From contig CP053447.1 of NCBI GenBank assembly GCA_013285425.1, positions 2,734,001 to 2,798,000 of the forward strand: 64,000 nt of DNA, given 5' to 3'. Made by a program: the position numbers and the translations under genes. This document shows, piece after piece, positions 48,840 through 58,157 of this stretch. Under the pieces are notes generated by a model that worked only from the letters and a program-made list of their open reading frames with translations, was not told the DNA's origin and made no database searches. This stretch comes from Ignavibacteriota bacterium. Its GTDB lineage: Bacteria; Bacteroidota; Ignavibacteria; Ignavibacteriales; Ignavibacteriaceae. Position 1 is the first letter of the stretch, and each line of letters begins with the position of its first letter.

Positions 48840-51422
48840 ATGCGAAAAAACTTTTACTTATTTCTTTTTAGTGTCGGAATTATTTCAAGTATAATAACAA
48901 CACTTAACGCCCAGACGTGGCTTAACAATTGGGATTACAGAAGAGAAATTACAATCACAAACAACAGTGATTCTACCTTAACTGATTTACAGGTAAAAAT
49001 TGATTTAAGTAGTTTGACTTCTGAATTTGATTTTGGGAATGCAAAAAGCGACGGCAGCGATATAAGAATTACAACTGATAATGGAACTACTTTGCTGCCT
49101 TTCTGGATTGAAACATGGAACTCAACTAGTAAGTTTGCAGTAATCTGGACTAAAATTCCAAATCTTCCGATCGGAGTAACTACAATCTATTTATATTATG
49201 GTAATATGAATGCCGAGAACATTTCTGAGGGATTTAATACATTTCATACTTACGATGGTTTTGAAAACTATACACTTGGCTCTGTCCCAAATTTCAATGC
49301 TGTAAATCCAGGTGAATGGAATCGTTATCAGGGAAACCCTGTATTGATTCCAGGTCCGACCGGATCATGGGACGCCCTGGGAGCTACTTTTGCCAGTGTA
49401 ATTTATGACGATCAAGTAAATGAATATAGAATGTATTATCATGGATATAACAGTTCATATCACCAAGTAGGCTTAGCAACAAGTCCCGATGGGTTAAATT
49501 GGACTAAATATCCGGAGAATCCGATTGTTACAGTTGGTTCTGCTGGTTCGTGGGACAGAACCGGAGTTAGAGTTCCAATGGTATGGAAAGAAGGACCTAA
49601 TGACTATAGAATGATCTATACAGGTTCTGGTTCTGCTGCTGGTCAAATTGGTTATGCAACTTCTTCTGATGGAATTAACTGGACTAAGTATTCTGGCAAT
49701 CCTGTCTTCAATGATCCTACTTGGGCACATAATCAGACTGAAAACTGGGGCGTAATTAAAGTCGAGAATGAGTATCTGATGTGGTATAGTACCTGGGGGA
49801 ATAGGCAATCTGGAATTGCTGTATCAACTGATTTAATCAATTGGACTCCTCATACTACAGATCCCATTTTTGCAACTAACGGAATCCCCAGTGATGATCG
49901 TTATTCACAATTTTGCCCATTTAGTTTCAAGTATAATAATGAGTATTATGTGCTGGTGCCATCTTATAGCTCAGTTGGTGACTATTCCAAATTCTATCTG
50001 TATAGATCATCAAGTCCATATTTCCCTGAAAATGATAGAACACTTGTAAGGGTTGCACATACGCCTCAAGGAGTAGATGCAAAAGATAATGATACACCTT
50101 TTGTTTTAACATTAGATATAGAGCGGAGTATTTTCCCAAACAACGAACTTAGAGTGTATTATGGAGCTGATCCGGGTACTGGTGGCTGGGCTTGGTCTGA
50201 ATGTCTTTTAATAGAACCTGATATTGCAGAAGCCCTTTCCAATAAATCATTACCAACAAATGGAAATCTAAGTTGGACTTCGTATACTTCCAATAATACA
50301 TTGATTGCTGTTGTAAACAACCCTATTCGAAGTGGAACTCAGTCTGTTAAATTTACAGATAATAACACAAATGGTTCAGTCTCCCTTACAGGAACATTTG
50401 CTCAACTCACTCAGGGTGTTGTTGGGTCTTGGATGCAAAGATCATCTAATAATTTAGCAAACGATTTCGACATTTATTTGTATGATACAAACAATATTTT
50501 AAGGTGTGTGGCTGGATTAGGCAGAGATGGTTATTTTCACTATTGGACTGGGTCATTTACCAGTACAGCTGTTCCTTATTCACTGAATACTTGGTACCTT
50601 GTTACTCTAGTGTTCAACAGTACAAATAATAATTATGATTTTGTTGTTTATAATGAAAGCATGCAAGAAATTGTTCGAGTAAATAATATAGCTTTTGGCA
50701 ATTCTGGAAATTCTACTGCTATAAATCGTGGCATGTTATATTGCGGAGGTACCTTTGAAGGAAATGCATTTGCTGATGATTTTCGAGTTCTCAAGCATGT
50801 ATCAGCTGAACCGGATATAACAATTGGTGAAGAAAAATCGAATCCAGTACCTGTAGAGCTTAACTCTTTTTCTGCTATAGTTATCGGCTCAACAATTAAA
50901 TTAAATTGGATAACAGAAACAGAAATAAATAACTATGGATTTGAAATTGAGCGCCAAGTTAGTAATATACAATCTCCGACCAGCAGTTATAAAGTAATAG
51001 GATTTGTAAACGGCAGCGGTAACAGCAACTCGCCAAAGTATTATTACTTCGAGGATAAGTATCTTTCATCAGGAAAATACTATTACAGATTAAAACAAAT
51101 TGATAATGATGGAAAGTATGAATACTCAAAGACAATAGAGGTGAATCTTGGTTCACCTGTCAAATACGAGTTAAGTCAGAATTATCCAAATCCGTTCAAT
51201 CCTTCCACAACTATTAAGTTTTCAATTCCGGAAGCAAATCATGTAAAACTGGTTATATATAATTTACTTGGAGAGCGGGTTGCAGAGTTGTTAAACGAAA
51301 TTAAAGAGGCTGGAGTTCATACTATAAATTTTGATGCAAGTAATCTTAATAGTGGAATGTATTTATACAAACTAGTATCAGGTTCATTTATTCAAACAAG
51401 GAAGATGATAGTAATAAAGTAA
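48840..51422 (+). CDS. T9SS cargo: DUF2341, GH-like propeller, LamG-like domain
   Basis: This secreted protein has 860 residues from ATG 48840, preceded by GAGGAT; a TTG at 48828 adds four codons. The signal peptide is about residues 1-24. Residues 25-140 form a DUF2341 domain (WDYRREITITNNS, LPFWIETWN, YLYYGN). Residues 150-460 look like a five-bladed propeller of the GH43/GH32/GH130 kind, with repeats such as GLATSPDGLNWTKYPENP and GYATSSDGINWTKYSGNP. A LamG-like domain (about 475-660) follows, then the linker VPVELNSFSAI and a T9SS sorting domain (NYPNPFNPSTTI, SGMYLYKL). A polysaccharide-acting or -binding role is likely, but catalytic acids were not identified. The gene lies inside a segment bracketed by a 220-bp direct repeat. 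Confidence 0.85.
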   Translation: MRKNFYLFLFSVGIISSIITTLNAQTWLNNWDYRREITITNNSDSTLTDLQVKIDLSSLTSEFDFGNAKSDGSDIRITTDNGTTLLPFWIETWNSTSKFAVIWTKIPNLPIGVTTIYLYYGNMNAENISEGFNTFHTYDGFENYTLGSVPNFNAVNPGEWNRYQGNPVLIPGPTGSWDALGATFASVIYDDQVNEYRMYYHGYNSSYHQVGLATSPDGLNWTKYPENPIVTVGSAGSWDRTGVRVPMVWKEGPNDYRMIYTGSGSAAGQIGYATSSDGINWTKYSGNPVFNDPTWAHNQTENWGVIKVENEYLMWYSTWGNRQSGIAVSTDLINWTPHTTDPIFATNGIPSDDRYSQFCPFSFKYNNEYYVLVPSYSSVGDYSKFYLYRSSSPYFPENDRTLVRVAHTPQGVDAKDNDTPFVLTLDIERSIFPNNELRVYYGADPGTGGWAWSECLLIEPDIAEALSNKSLPTNGNLSWTSYTSNNTLIAVVNNPIRSGTQSVKFTDNNTNGSVSLTGTFAQLTQGVVGSWMQRSSNNLANDFDIYLYDTNNILRCVAGLGRDGYFHYWTGSFTSTAVPYSLNTWYLVTLVFNSTNNNYDFVVYNESMQEIVRVNNIAFGNSGNSTAINRGMLYCGGTFEGNAFADDFRVLKHVSAEPDITIGEEKSNPVPVELNSFSAIVIGSTIKLNWITETEINNYGFEIERQVSNIQSPTSSYKVIGFVNGSGNSNSPKYYYFEDKYLSSGKYYYRLKQIDNDGKYEYSKTIEVNLGSPVKYELSQNYPNPFNPSTTIKFSIPEANHVKLVIYNLLGERVAELLNEIKEAGVHTINFDASNLNSGMYLYKLVSGSFIQTRKMIVIK

Positions 51423-51632
51423 ACCAGGGATATTTCAATAGAACAGAAATACAAATTCAAACCCAATTACTTCCGGTGATTGGGTTTGAAGTTTATAATT
51501 CCAGTTAAAACACAACTGATACACCAAATTTAAATTGATCGAATGCAATTGGTGCTTCACTATTAAATGGCCAGTTCATTTTCTCCTGTCTTAATTCATA
51601 AATCCCATACGCAAGTGCATTCTTAAGTAAAA
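51413..51632. repeat. 220-bp direct repeat, right copy
   Basis: Second copy of the sequence at 48058, here in its probable original setting: the stop of a T9SS gene, the bidirectional hairpin and the intact 3' end of the convergent barrel-like gene. Confidence 0.95.
51456..51490. terminator. Bidirectional hairpin in the right repeat
   Basis: The same 12-bp stem as at 48101, lying between the convergent DUF2341 cargo and barrel-like genes; it can end both transcripts. Confidence 0.85.
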
Positions 51633-52425
51633 AGTTTACAATTGGTCCTGCCGCCGGAGATGATTTAAATATTTTATAGATAAACCCGTCAAGCAGTCCC
51701 TGCGCTGCTGCTTCGATTAATCCGCTGCCTGCCCACTTCCAGAATAAATGTCTTTGAAAAACAATTGATCGTTCATACCCTGCATCCAATATAAGATTAT
51801 CAGATAATTTAAATCTAACTCCGCCCTCACCGCTTGTTCCGAATCTGAATGATTTATCATATAGATTTAGTTTTTCAATATCATCACTATTAATGAGTGC
51901 TTGATTTTCAGGATATCTGAAATCAATGTTTGACCAATTAAGAGTATAAGAATAATATGGTATAATTGCAGAGCTTTCGCCAATCTTATATCCATAACCA
52001 TGTAATTTGCCAAATCCAAATCGCCACATATCCGATTCTATCTGCGAACCAGCAGCATCTTTACCAGCAAGTTTGTTTGATGTATTAGAAAGGTATAAAT
52101 ATTTAAAACTATTACTGATGATGTAATCAGTATCCCAGGTATTCCTTTCTTTTATATATCCAAGTTTTACTTCAAAAAGATTAGGGTTAACAAAATCAGC
52201 TTTGATGTCCTCTCTTTTGATGCCGGCTAATCCATATTGCAGAGAAATTGCAGGATGTGCCTGTTCAAAACCAAAATCAAAATCCCATTTTTCCCAGTTA
52301 TTCCACTCATTCGATTCCCAATGCCAATCCCAATCATCAGTTGATTTTGAAGAATCCTGTTGTGCAATTGAAAAGTTGTACGAAAAGATAATTATAAGTG
52401 CTGAAAATAATTTTAATCTAAGCAT
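51505..52425 (-). CDS. Exported protein of unknown function, probably an outer-membrane protein
   Basis: This protein of 306 residues from ATG 52425 (a TTG at 52458 would add 11) has a signal peptide (LKLFSALIIIFSYNFSIAQ). The mature N-terminus is unusually rich in Trp and Asp (DDWDWHWESNEWNNWEKWDF). The rest has alternating beta-strand character (FGTSGEGGVRFKLSDNLILD, split by turns) and ends in FKFGVSVVF, an aromatic C-terminal strand as in outer-membrane proteins. I do not recognise the family. Its last 42 codons are repeated at 48150-48277. Confidence 0.65.
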   Translation of the reverse strand: MLRLKLFSALIIIFSYNFSIAQQDSSKSTDDWDWHWESNEWNNWEKWDFDFGFEQAHPAISLQYGLAGIKREDIKADFVNPNLFEVKLGYIKERNTWDTDYIISNSFKYLYLSNTSNKLAGKDAAGSQIESDMWRFGFGKLHGYGYKIGESSAIIPYYSYTLNWSNIDFRYPENQALINSDDIEKLNLYDKSFRFGTSGEGGVRFKLSDNLILDAGYERSIVFQRHLFWKWAGSGLIEAAAQGLLDGFIYKIFKSSPAAGPIVNFLLKNALAYGIYELRQEKMNWPFNSEAPIAFDQFKFGVSVVF

Positions 52426-52571
52426 ATATTTCTCTAAAGATTGTTTTTTTTGCACCAAATATATTTATGTATTCCGGGTAATGATGACTTATTATTATAG
52501 AAATCCCTGACAATTGATTAACGGGAGTAAATAATTATTTACGGTTACCTAAAACACAATAAACTCTTCCC

Positions 52572-52579
52572 TATATTTG
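52572..52579 (+). promoter_or_regulatory. Candidate TAnnTTTG -7 box before the DUF5522-type gene
   Basis: TATATTTG matches the Bacteroidota -7 consensus and would place the transcription start about 20-25 bases before the ATG. A -33 element was not convincing. Confidence 0.3.
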
Positions 52580-52607
52580 GTTTATACTTCACTAAATACT
52601 TTTTTAT

Positions 52608-52838
52608 ATGACTGAAAAAATATCAAAAGAAAAACTTTATACTATATCCAGACTTAACAAAAATTATCCAAACTATATAGAGATAATCAGGCTTCATAAA
52701 GAAGCAATTGAACAACACAATGATATTTACTTTGACCCTGATACCGGACTTGCAGTTTTAACAGCCGGGTTTTTGCTCAAACGAGGTTATTGTTGTGGAA
52801 GCGGTTGCAGACACTGTCCTTATGATAAAAAAGATTAA
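52608..52838 (+). CDS. Small Cys-rich protein, DUF5522-like
   Basis: This is a 76-residue cytoplasmic protein. The C-terminal third (FDPDTGLAVLTAGFLLKRGY followed by CCGSGCRHCPY) holds four Cys in a C-C-x-x-x-C-x-x-C arrangement that recurs in a widespread small-protein family (DUF5522) of Bacteroidota and other phyla. A metal or iron-sulphur site is plausible but unproven. A candidate promoter precedes it; the downstream hairpin at 52843 belongs mainly to the opposite strand. Confidence 0.8.
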   Translation: MTEKISKEKLYTISRLNKNYPNYIEIIRLHKEAIEQHNDIYFDPDTGLAVLTAGFLLKRGYCCGSGCRHCPYDKKD

Positions 52839-53113
52839 TAAAAACAGGCGATCCGAAGACCGCCTGTTAAATGCTGAATGCTGAATGCTGAATTCTTAAT
52901 CTCCAGTGTTTTGAATAAGCTTATCAGTTACTGAACATTTATAAGTATAGATGATCATTACTTTAACAGTATCATCTTCTTTGATGAAATAAATTCACCT
53001 GCTTGAATACTGTATATATAAATTCCACTTGGTAGTTCACTTGCATTAAATTCAACTTCGTAATTTCCTGCTGGTTTTATTTCATTAACAAGTGTTCTTA
53101 CTTCTTCGCCAAG
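52838..53113 (-). repeat. Sorting-domain/3'-UTR repeat, copy A
   Basis: Nearly the same sequence as 55762-56030 and 61073-61341. It covers the last 52 codons of a cargo gene (the core of the T9SS sorting domain), about 90 bases of 3' UTR and a terminator hairpin. This copy has an additional ATGCTGA heptamer (three in a row near 52871) and diverges upstream of the EEVRTLVN codons. Confidence 0.9.
52843..52868 (-). terminator. Terminator of the minus-strand cargo gene, copy A
   Basis: An 8-bp perfect stem (AACAGGCG / CGCCTGTT) with a 10-base loop; on the minus strand it is followed by TTTTTATT. It lies 90 bases after the stop of the YCF48-like cargo gene. Confidence 0.85.
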
Positions 53114-55522
53114 AATGTTATACAATTTTATTGTTTGCCATCCGCTTATAGGTGACTGCCATTTGATTTTTGTAGATGGGTTAAATGGATTGGGAAAATT
53201 CTGAAAAAGATGGAAATCATTTCCATTCAAAAACTCAACTTCTATCTCATTGCTGTATTCAGATTGACCATTATAGTCAATTTGTTTAAGACGATATTGA
53301 TATTTGCCAAATTTAGATAATTCATCATTATAGTAGTAATGATTTACTGATGTAGAAGTACCGACACCATTGATAAAAGCTAAATTTGTCCAATCAACTT
53401 CATCATCATTTTTTCTTTGTATAAAAAATCCTTGGTTGTTGGTTTCGGTAGCAGTAATCCATTTCAGTGCAACGATATTTCTTTCCAGCTCAGAATTAAA
53501 ACTAATCAGTTCAACTGGTACATCTTTATCAAAATATTTTAAAACTAGGCCCAACTCACCAACTGCATAACCAATACCTGCATCAAGTAAACTAAGTCCA
53601 TTTATTCTTACTCCATTTAATTCTATAAATTCTTCCCAATCTTCCCCTACATTAATCGAACGATATGTTGTAAAGCCTGTAACGAAAATTATATCATCAT
53701 AATGATTTAATCTCGCAGCTATACTAAATCCTGTTACTTCTGGATTTAAGGTCCAGTTATTTCCACTATTTGAAGTTTTATACAGTTCATTAGATTTCAC
53801 TGTAAAACCATTTAAAGAATCAGTGAAAAGAATATCTATCAAATTAAAAATGTTGAGATTTGTTTGTTGAATCCAATTTTCACCACCATTAGTTGTTTTA
53901 AATGGCCACTGTGCACCATTTGCTGTCCATCCATATAAAGAATCAATAAAATAGATGCTTCTAAAAATAACAGATATCCCCGCGTTCAACTGGGCAAACC
54001 AGTTCTCACCGGCATCTGTGGTTTTCAGTATTCCGCCTCTTGTTGTTACTGCCCAGCCGGTTGTTGGGTTTATAAAGAAAAACCTGTTTATTAAACCTAT
54101 TGTGTCTGTAAGCCCGGTTCTGTTTACAATGTACCAGCTTTCTCCTGCATCTGTTGTCTTTATTATTCTTGCAGGTGCGCTTCCTGCAAAGCCTGTTAAG
54201 CTGTCTGTAAAGTATATGCTTCTTAATGAGGAGGTAAATACCTGCGAGGGGAAGTTTGGCAAGCCAAACCAGGTTAATCCGCCATCTGTGGTTTTGTATA
54301 ATGGTCCGCCTGTATATCTTCCATCTGCTGCATAGCCTGTCAGCTCACCTGTAAAGAAAACATCAACAAAGTTTGCATTTAGGAATAATCCTTCCCAGTT
54401 ATCATATCCGTTTGTTGTTTTGGCTATCCATAAATTGCTTCCCACTGAGTAACCAATTCCACCTGGCAGCAGTTCAAGTTCCCATTCGCTTAAGTTTGGA
54501 GAAGGCGGGGCAAACCAGGTTGCACCTCTGTTTGTGGTTTTTCTTATTCCCCAGCTTTCTGCCTGGTAAATACCGATTGTATAACCTGTATTTGTGTCAA
54601 TAAACTTTATACTGTTAAGCTCATCGTGCTGCAGGCGGTTGTTTTGTATCCACGTTACTCCTCCATCACTGCTGTAAACATTCTTTCCGTTTGCACCGGC
54701 AGTAATAATATGCAGTGAATCAATTATATCAATGGCATACAAGTCGCTCGCATCGCCTGCTTGGTGCACTGTCCAGGTGTTTCCCCCATCGGTTGTCTTT
54801 AATACTTTTCCCCCTCCGCAGGCAATCATTCCATTGCTTTCATCTATAAAATCCAAAGCCCAGTAGTATGCATTTAGCCCTGTGTTAACCGGCTGCCAGG
54901 TTAAACCTGCATCTGTGGTTTTAAGCAAAGTTTGGTTTAGTCCGCAAACAAAACCAAGAGTATCATTCAGCATTTGTACTCCCCATAAATCTATTCCGCT
55001 TCCTACTCCGCTTACTACCTGCGTAAATGTTTCACCTCCATCGATAGAGCGGAGAATTATCCCATCATAACCAGTTGCTACTACTATTTGTCCATTAAAG
55101 GAATGAACTTTAAGAAGAAGTGTTGTTGTGTTTGTTTCTGAAATTGTCCAGTCCTCTCCGCCATTAATAGTTTTTATTAAAGCACCTAAATTTCCAACTG
55201 CCCATCCTGTATCAGGATTGATGAATTGAACACCAAAATATGTTACTCTTGGTATCCGGGGATGAAGTTCTGTCCAGATGCCTGTGCTTTCTAAAGGAAA
55301 CGAGTTTCTTTTTTCTTCATTAAGGTTTTTGCCCGCATACTTTTGCTCATAGCTTTGATAACCTGACTGCAGCTCTATACCTCTTCGATATTGAGTTAGT
55401 ATAGTGGAATCTTGCTGAGCAAATAAATCCTGATAAGTTAATAGTAAAAGAAATAATAGTATAATTACTATTTTACAATATGAGCAGTTGAAATAAGTTT
55501 TAGATAATATGTCTAATATCAT
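52958..55522 (-). CDS. T9SS cargo with YCF48/Asp-box beta-propeller (intact copy)
   Basis: This is an 854-residue secreted protein with a signal peptide (about 10-35). Residues about 70-650 contain a long series of YCF48/BNR units, each with a hydrophobic strand and an Asp-box (LIKTINGGEDWTI, LLKTTDAGLTWQPV, VLKTTDGGNTWTVH, ILKTTDAGENWFAQ), forming one or two seven-bladed propellers. A linker (VPVELISFNSEL...ATETNNQGFFIQRK) and a type A sorting domain (NFPNPFNPSTKI, SGIYIYSI, KKMILLK) end it. The Shine-Dalgarno is GGAGG, six bases before the ATG. The first 553 codons are nearly identical to the gene at 58271-60833, after which the two diverge. Likely a surface binding protein; ligand unknown. 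Confidence 0.88.
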   Translation of the reverse strand: MILDILSKTYFNCSYCKIVIILLFLLLLTYQDLFAQQDSTILTQYRRGIELQSGYQSYEQKYAGKNLNEEKRNSFPLESTGIWTELHPRIPRVTYFGVQFINPDTGWAVGNLGALIKTINGGEDWTISETNTTTLLLKVHSFNGQIVVATGYDGIILRSIDGGETFTQVVSGVGSGIDLWGVQMLNDTLGFVCGLNQTLLKTTDAGLTWQPVNTGLNAYYWALDFIDESNGMIACGGGKVLKTTDGGNTWTVHQAGDASDLYAIDIIDSLHIITAGANGKNVYSSDGGVTWIQNNRLQHDELNSIKFIDTNTGYTIGIYQAESWGIRKTTNRGATWFAPPSPNLSEWELELLPGGIGYSVGSNLWIAKTTNGYDNWEGLFLNANFVDVFFTGELTGYAADGRYTGGPLYKTTDGGLTWFGLPNFPSQVFTSSLRSIYFTDSLTGFAGSAPARIIKTTDAGESWYIVNRTGLTDTIGLINRFFFINPTTGWAVTTRGGILKTTDAGENWFAQLNAGISVIFRSIYFIDSLYGWTANGAQWPFKTTNGGENWIQQTNLNIFNLIDILFTDSLNGFTVKSNELYKTSNSGNNWTLNPEVTGFSIAARLNHYDDIIFVTGFTTYRSINVGEDWEEFIELNGVRINGLSLLDAGIGYAVGELGLVLKYFDKDVPVELISFNSELERNIVALKWITATETNNQGFFIQRKNDDEVDWTNLAFINGVGTSTSVNHYYYNDELSKFGKYQYRLKQIDYNGQSEYSNEIEVEFLNGNDFHLFQNFPNPFNPSTKIKWQSPISGWQTIKLYNILGEEVRTLVNEIKPAGNYEVEFNASELPSGIYIYSIQAGEFISSKKMILLK

Positions 55523-55874
55523 AACACCCTCCGTACAATTTAATTAACAGCAATTTTTATGCTGTAAAAATAGCTGTAAAAAAAAAAACAAAAACAAAGC
55601 CAAACAAAATATGCCGGTAAAAAAGTTTTTATAAATTGGTAAGTGTTGTATGTGAAGTAATATATTTTTACAAAAACTTTTAAGTTAATGTAAGCTAAAT
55701 AATCGTTGGTAAAAATACTTTTAGATTTACTGCTTAATCAGAAATAATTTTGTTTTATAAAATAAAAACAGGCGATCCGAAGACCGCCTGTTAAATGCTG
55801 AATGCAGAATGCTTAATCTCCAGTGTTTTGAATAAGCTTATCAGTTACTGAACATTTATAAGTATAGATGATCA
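55523..55874 (-). promoter_or_regulatory. Promoter/5' region of the YCF48 cargo gene with upstream terminator
   Basis: This 352-base spacer is AT-rich and holds the terminator of the upstream gene (55767-55792), an inverted TACAGC/GCTGTA-rich stretch near 55550-55580 and a long A-run (T-run on the coding strand). It is repeated at 60834-61185. A strong Shine-Dalgarno lies next to the start. No -7 box was firmly placed. Confidence 0.55.
55767..55792 (-). terminator. Terminator of the TIGR03790-type cargo gene, copy B
   Basis: The same 8-bp AACAGGCG hairpin as at 52843, followed on the minus strand by TTTTTATTTTAT, 83 bases after the stop codon. Confidence 0.88.
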
Positions 55875-58007
55875 TTACTTTAACAGTATCATCTTCTTTG
55901 ATGAAATAAATTCACCAGCTTGAATACTGTATATATAAATTCCACTTGGTAGTTCACTTGCGTTAAATTCAACTTCGTAATTTCCTGCTGGTTTTATTTC
56001 ATTAACAAGCGTTCTTACTTCTTCGCCGAGTGAGTTAAATATTTTAAGTGATACTCTTCCTTCATCTTTTAATGAATATTTTATTATTGTAGATGGGTTA
56101 AAGGGATTCGGGTAGTTCTGTTCAAGTGAGTATTCAACAGGTGAATTTTGATTTGCTATTATCTTTTTAGGCGCCTTAGCTCCAGCACAAGAAACTATAT
56201 TTGATTCATACGTGCCGGGTAATTCACTAAAAGCAATTACTTTATAAAACAAATTATCTACTTGATCACCAATAATGCTAAACTGCATTTGTAAATCTGT
56301 ATACTCTTTAGCTGAAGTAGTTGCTATAAGCTCCCAAGAACCGGCTAGTCCAAATTTTCTATATACTCTGTAATTAGCTCCTGAACCAAGTGTAGGATGT
56401 GCACCCCAAACCAATCTTGGGTTGTCTGAATCATAAGACAAGAACAATCCTTTTTGCCAACTATAAAGATTGAATGTAACATTCTGACCTAAAATTAATT
56501 TTCCTTCTCCAGTAATAAATCCTTGATGACGTAAGTTTATTACAGAATTATTTGCAACTGTTAATGTTTTTAAATCTGAAATATCAATCTCACCCGTGAC
56601 AAGGTTTGTACCACTCCAGGTTAAATCTTCTGTTAAGCTTTGCTTGCCCCAGGCTATTGTTGTAAGCGGATCGCCTACAACAACATTTCGCCACGCCAAA
56701 TAGGAAAAACCTTGCCAAACTGCATCAACTTGACCATAACCCATTGCATAGTAAGGGAAATAGACATAAGGTTTTGATACAGCATATGCCAAAGGTTCCC
56801 AGACATGACCCGCACCGGATGTTCCTCCAATTGAAGTGAATTCTGTCATAACACCCTGACCTATACGTCTCAATGTACTTATGCTATATGCATTAAATGA
56901 TTCAAACGTATTAAATACAGACCCATTCGCATAATCGAATAGTAAGCTATCCGAAACATAGGTTTGGTAGGCTGGATTACTACCAACAGCATGAACTCCG
57001 AGTGATGTATAACCCATTATCGGACCTTCGGTATATGTATTGTGTGTAATCCAATCATTTGTGAAATCATACAATACATTAAACCCATAGTTTTCAAGCC
57101 TGTTTTTAGAGGTAATAAACTGACCACTTAATCCATTTCCTAAATTATTGGGAGTATTATCTAAAATCCAGGCTGCTTCACCAGATTTATCTGCTGCAAC
57201 GGATTTGTCAATCATATCTTTAATTATTTCAAAGCTAAGTCCATCTAATCGACTTACAAGATATGAAAGTCTGTAATTGTAGCCTCCCCACGTCCCTGTG
57301 TAATAATCCGGCTTAAACCTGGCATTGAAATTAAAATTATTATCTTTATCAAAATACGGATTTGTTATAACCGGAGAAGAGTAGCAATGGTTTGGTGGTG
57401 GAACACAGCCCGGGTAGCAGTCATCTACAAGGTTATTAAAGATTGTTTCGACGAAATCATCGTAATCATCCGTATTCAGCATACAGAGAAGACCGTCAAC
57501 ACTAACATTGCCGGGACTGCTCCAGTCACCAACGGCTTGAATTTTATACGGCACGCCTTGACACATTACTATATACCTGATAGTCGAAGTGAGGTTATTG
57601 TTTTCAAGGTGATCTCTGATTGGATTTGCTATCTCTTCAATGAAGTATTGCCAGGCATGGAATTTTGCGGTATCGACACAGTGTGTTGAATCCCATTTAG
57701 CCCAGGTTGAATCAACTATATTCTGATCATCAAAGCCAAGCTTTACTACGTGCGGATCTGACCAGTCGCCTACACTTATTACTTTGCGGGGGAGTTCTAA
57801 AGGTACAACATTAATTGTTGGAATATTACGTGCCGCAACATAATAGTCTTTAATAGCTTGAGAGACTGTATCGGCTGGATTGTTTGGATCTGGTGCTTTA
57901 TAAACCACCAAGACATTCTCAGGACCGGGGATGTTCGCATTGGTTTGTGCCTCTGAGATGCTTAAATAAATTATAAAAAACATAGAGATAATAAATAAGA
58001 GTTTCAT
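55875..58007 (-). CDS. T9SS cargo with TIGR03790-type N-terminal domain
   Basis: This is a 710-residue secreted protein; signal peptide about 1-20. The N-terminal 430 residues resemble TIGR03790 (PENVLVVYKAPDPNNP, YYVAARNIPTINVVPLELP, IRYIVMCQGVPYKI, LVSRLDGLSFEIIKDMID, AWILDNTP, GHVWEPLAYA). Members of this family are of unknown function, and some are found beside exported or surface proteins in Planctomycetes, Bacteroidota and others. A beta-rich region (about 440-620) and a type A sorting domain (NYPNPFNPSTII, SGIYIYSI) follow. AAGGAGAACC is a good Shine-Dalgarno. Its last 73 codons and 3' flank are the same as those of the gene at 61186, so its sorting domain is a shared cassette. Confidence 0.82.
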   Translation of the reverse strand: MKLLFIISMFFIIYLSISEAQTNANIPGPENVLVVYKAPDPNNPADTVSQAIKDYYVAARNIPTINVVPLELPRKVISVGDWSDPHVVKLGFDDQNIVDSTWAKWDSTHCVDTAKFHAWQYFIEEIANPIRDHLENNNLTSTIRYIVMCQGVPYKIQAVGDWSSPGNVSVDGLLCMLNTDDYDDFVETIFNNLVDDCYPGCVPPPNHCYSSPVITNPYFDKDNNFNFNARFKPDYYTGTWGGYNYRLSYLVSRLDGLSFEIIKDMIDKSVAADKSGEAAWILDNTPNNLGNGLSGQFITSKNRLENYGFNVLYDFTNDWITHNTYTEGPIMGYTSLGVHAVGSNPAYQTYVSDSLLFDYANGSVFNTFESFNAYSISTLRRIGQGVMTEFTSIGGTSGAGHVWEPLAYAVSKPYVYFPYYAMGYGQVDAVWQGFSYLAWRNVVVGDPLTTIAWGKQSLTEDLTWSGTNLVTGEIDISDLKTLTVANNSVINLRHQGFITGEGKLILGQNVTFNLYSWQKGLFLSYDSDNPRLVWGAHPTLGSGANYRVYRKFGLAGSWELIATTSAKEYTDLQMQFSIIGDQVDNLFYKVIAFSELPGTYESNIVSCAGAKAPKKIIANQNSPVEYSLEQNYPNPFNPSTIIKYSLKDEGRVSLKIFNSLGEEVRTLVNEIKPAGNYEVEFNASELPSGIYIYSIQAGEFISSKKMILLK

Positions 58008-58087
58008 TTTAGGTTCTCCTTCTTTTATTTATTTTTATCATTAAAATTTTCTTTTTTATTTGATACATTTACTATAAAAGAATAAAC

Positions 58088-58157
58088 AAAAAGCCCCGTT
58101 GAGTTTAAAACTCTTTAATTCTCTTGGCGGAGTGTTAAGGGTCTCAATGCGGGCTTT
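58088..58157 (-). terminator. Long imperfect hairpin, terminator or leader structure
   Basis: AAAGCCC and TTGAG pair with CTCAA and GGGCTTT over about 70 bases, with a small inner hairpin (GAG-TTTAAAA-CTC). On the minus strand the structure is followed by TTTTTG, fitting a terminator for the broken gene ending at 58271. It also lies 80 bases upstream of the TIGR03790-type start, so it could instead be an attenuator in that gene's leader. Confidence 0.6.

Larger units (their letters stand above)
53863..56093 (-). repeat. 2.2-kb segmental direct repeat, copy 1
   Basis: Matches 59173-61404 (offset 5310, then 5311 after a one-base insertion). It spans, in minus-strand order, the sorting-domain end of the TIGR03790-type gene, its terminator, a 352-base promoter region and the first 553 codons of the YCF48 cargo gene. 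The only differences noticed inside are at 54971-54979 and at 55532-55535. Confidence 0.93.

Noticed and set aside
48058..51632. Insertion sequence or composite transposon
   Set aside because: No transposase, no terminal inverted repeats and a 220-bp flank far too long for a target-site duplication.
53370..55070. Several + strand frames (53955-54335, 54373-54603 and copies at 59265, 59683)
   Set aside because: Shadows of the minus-strand propeller genes, duplicated because the DNA is duplicated.
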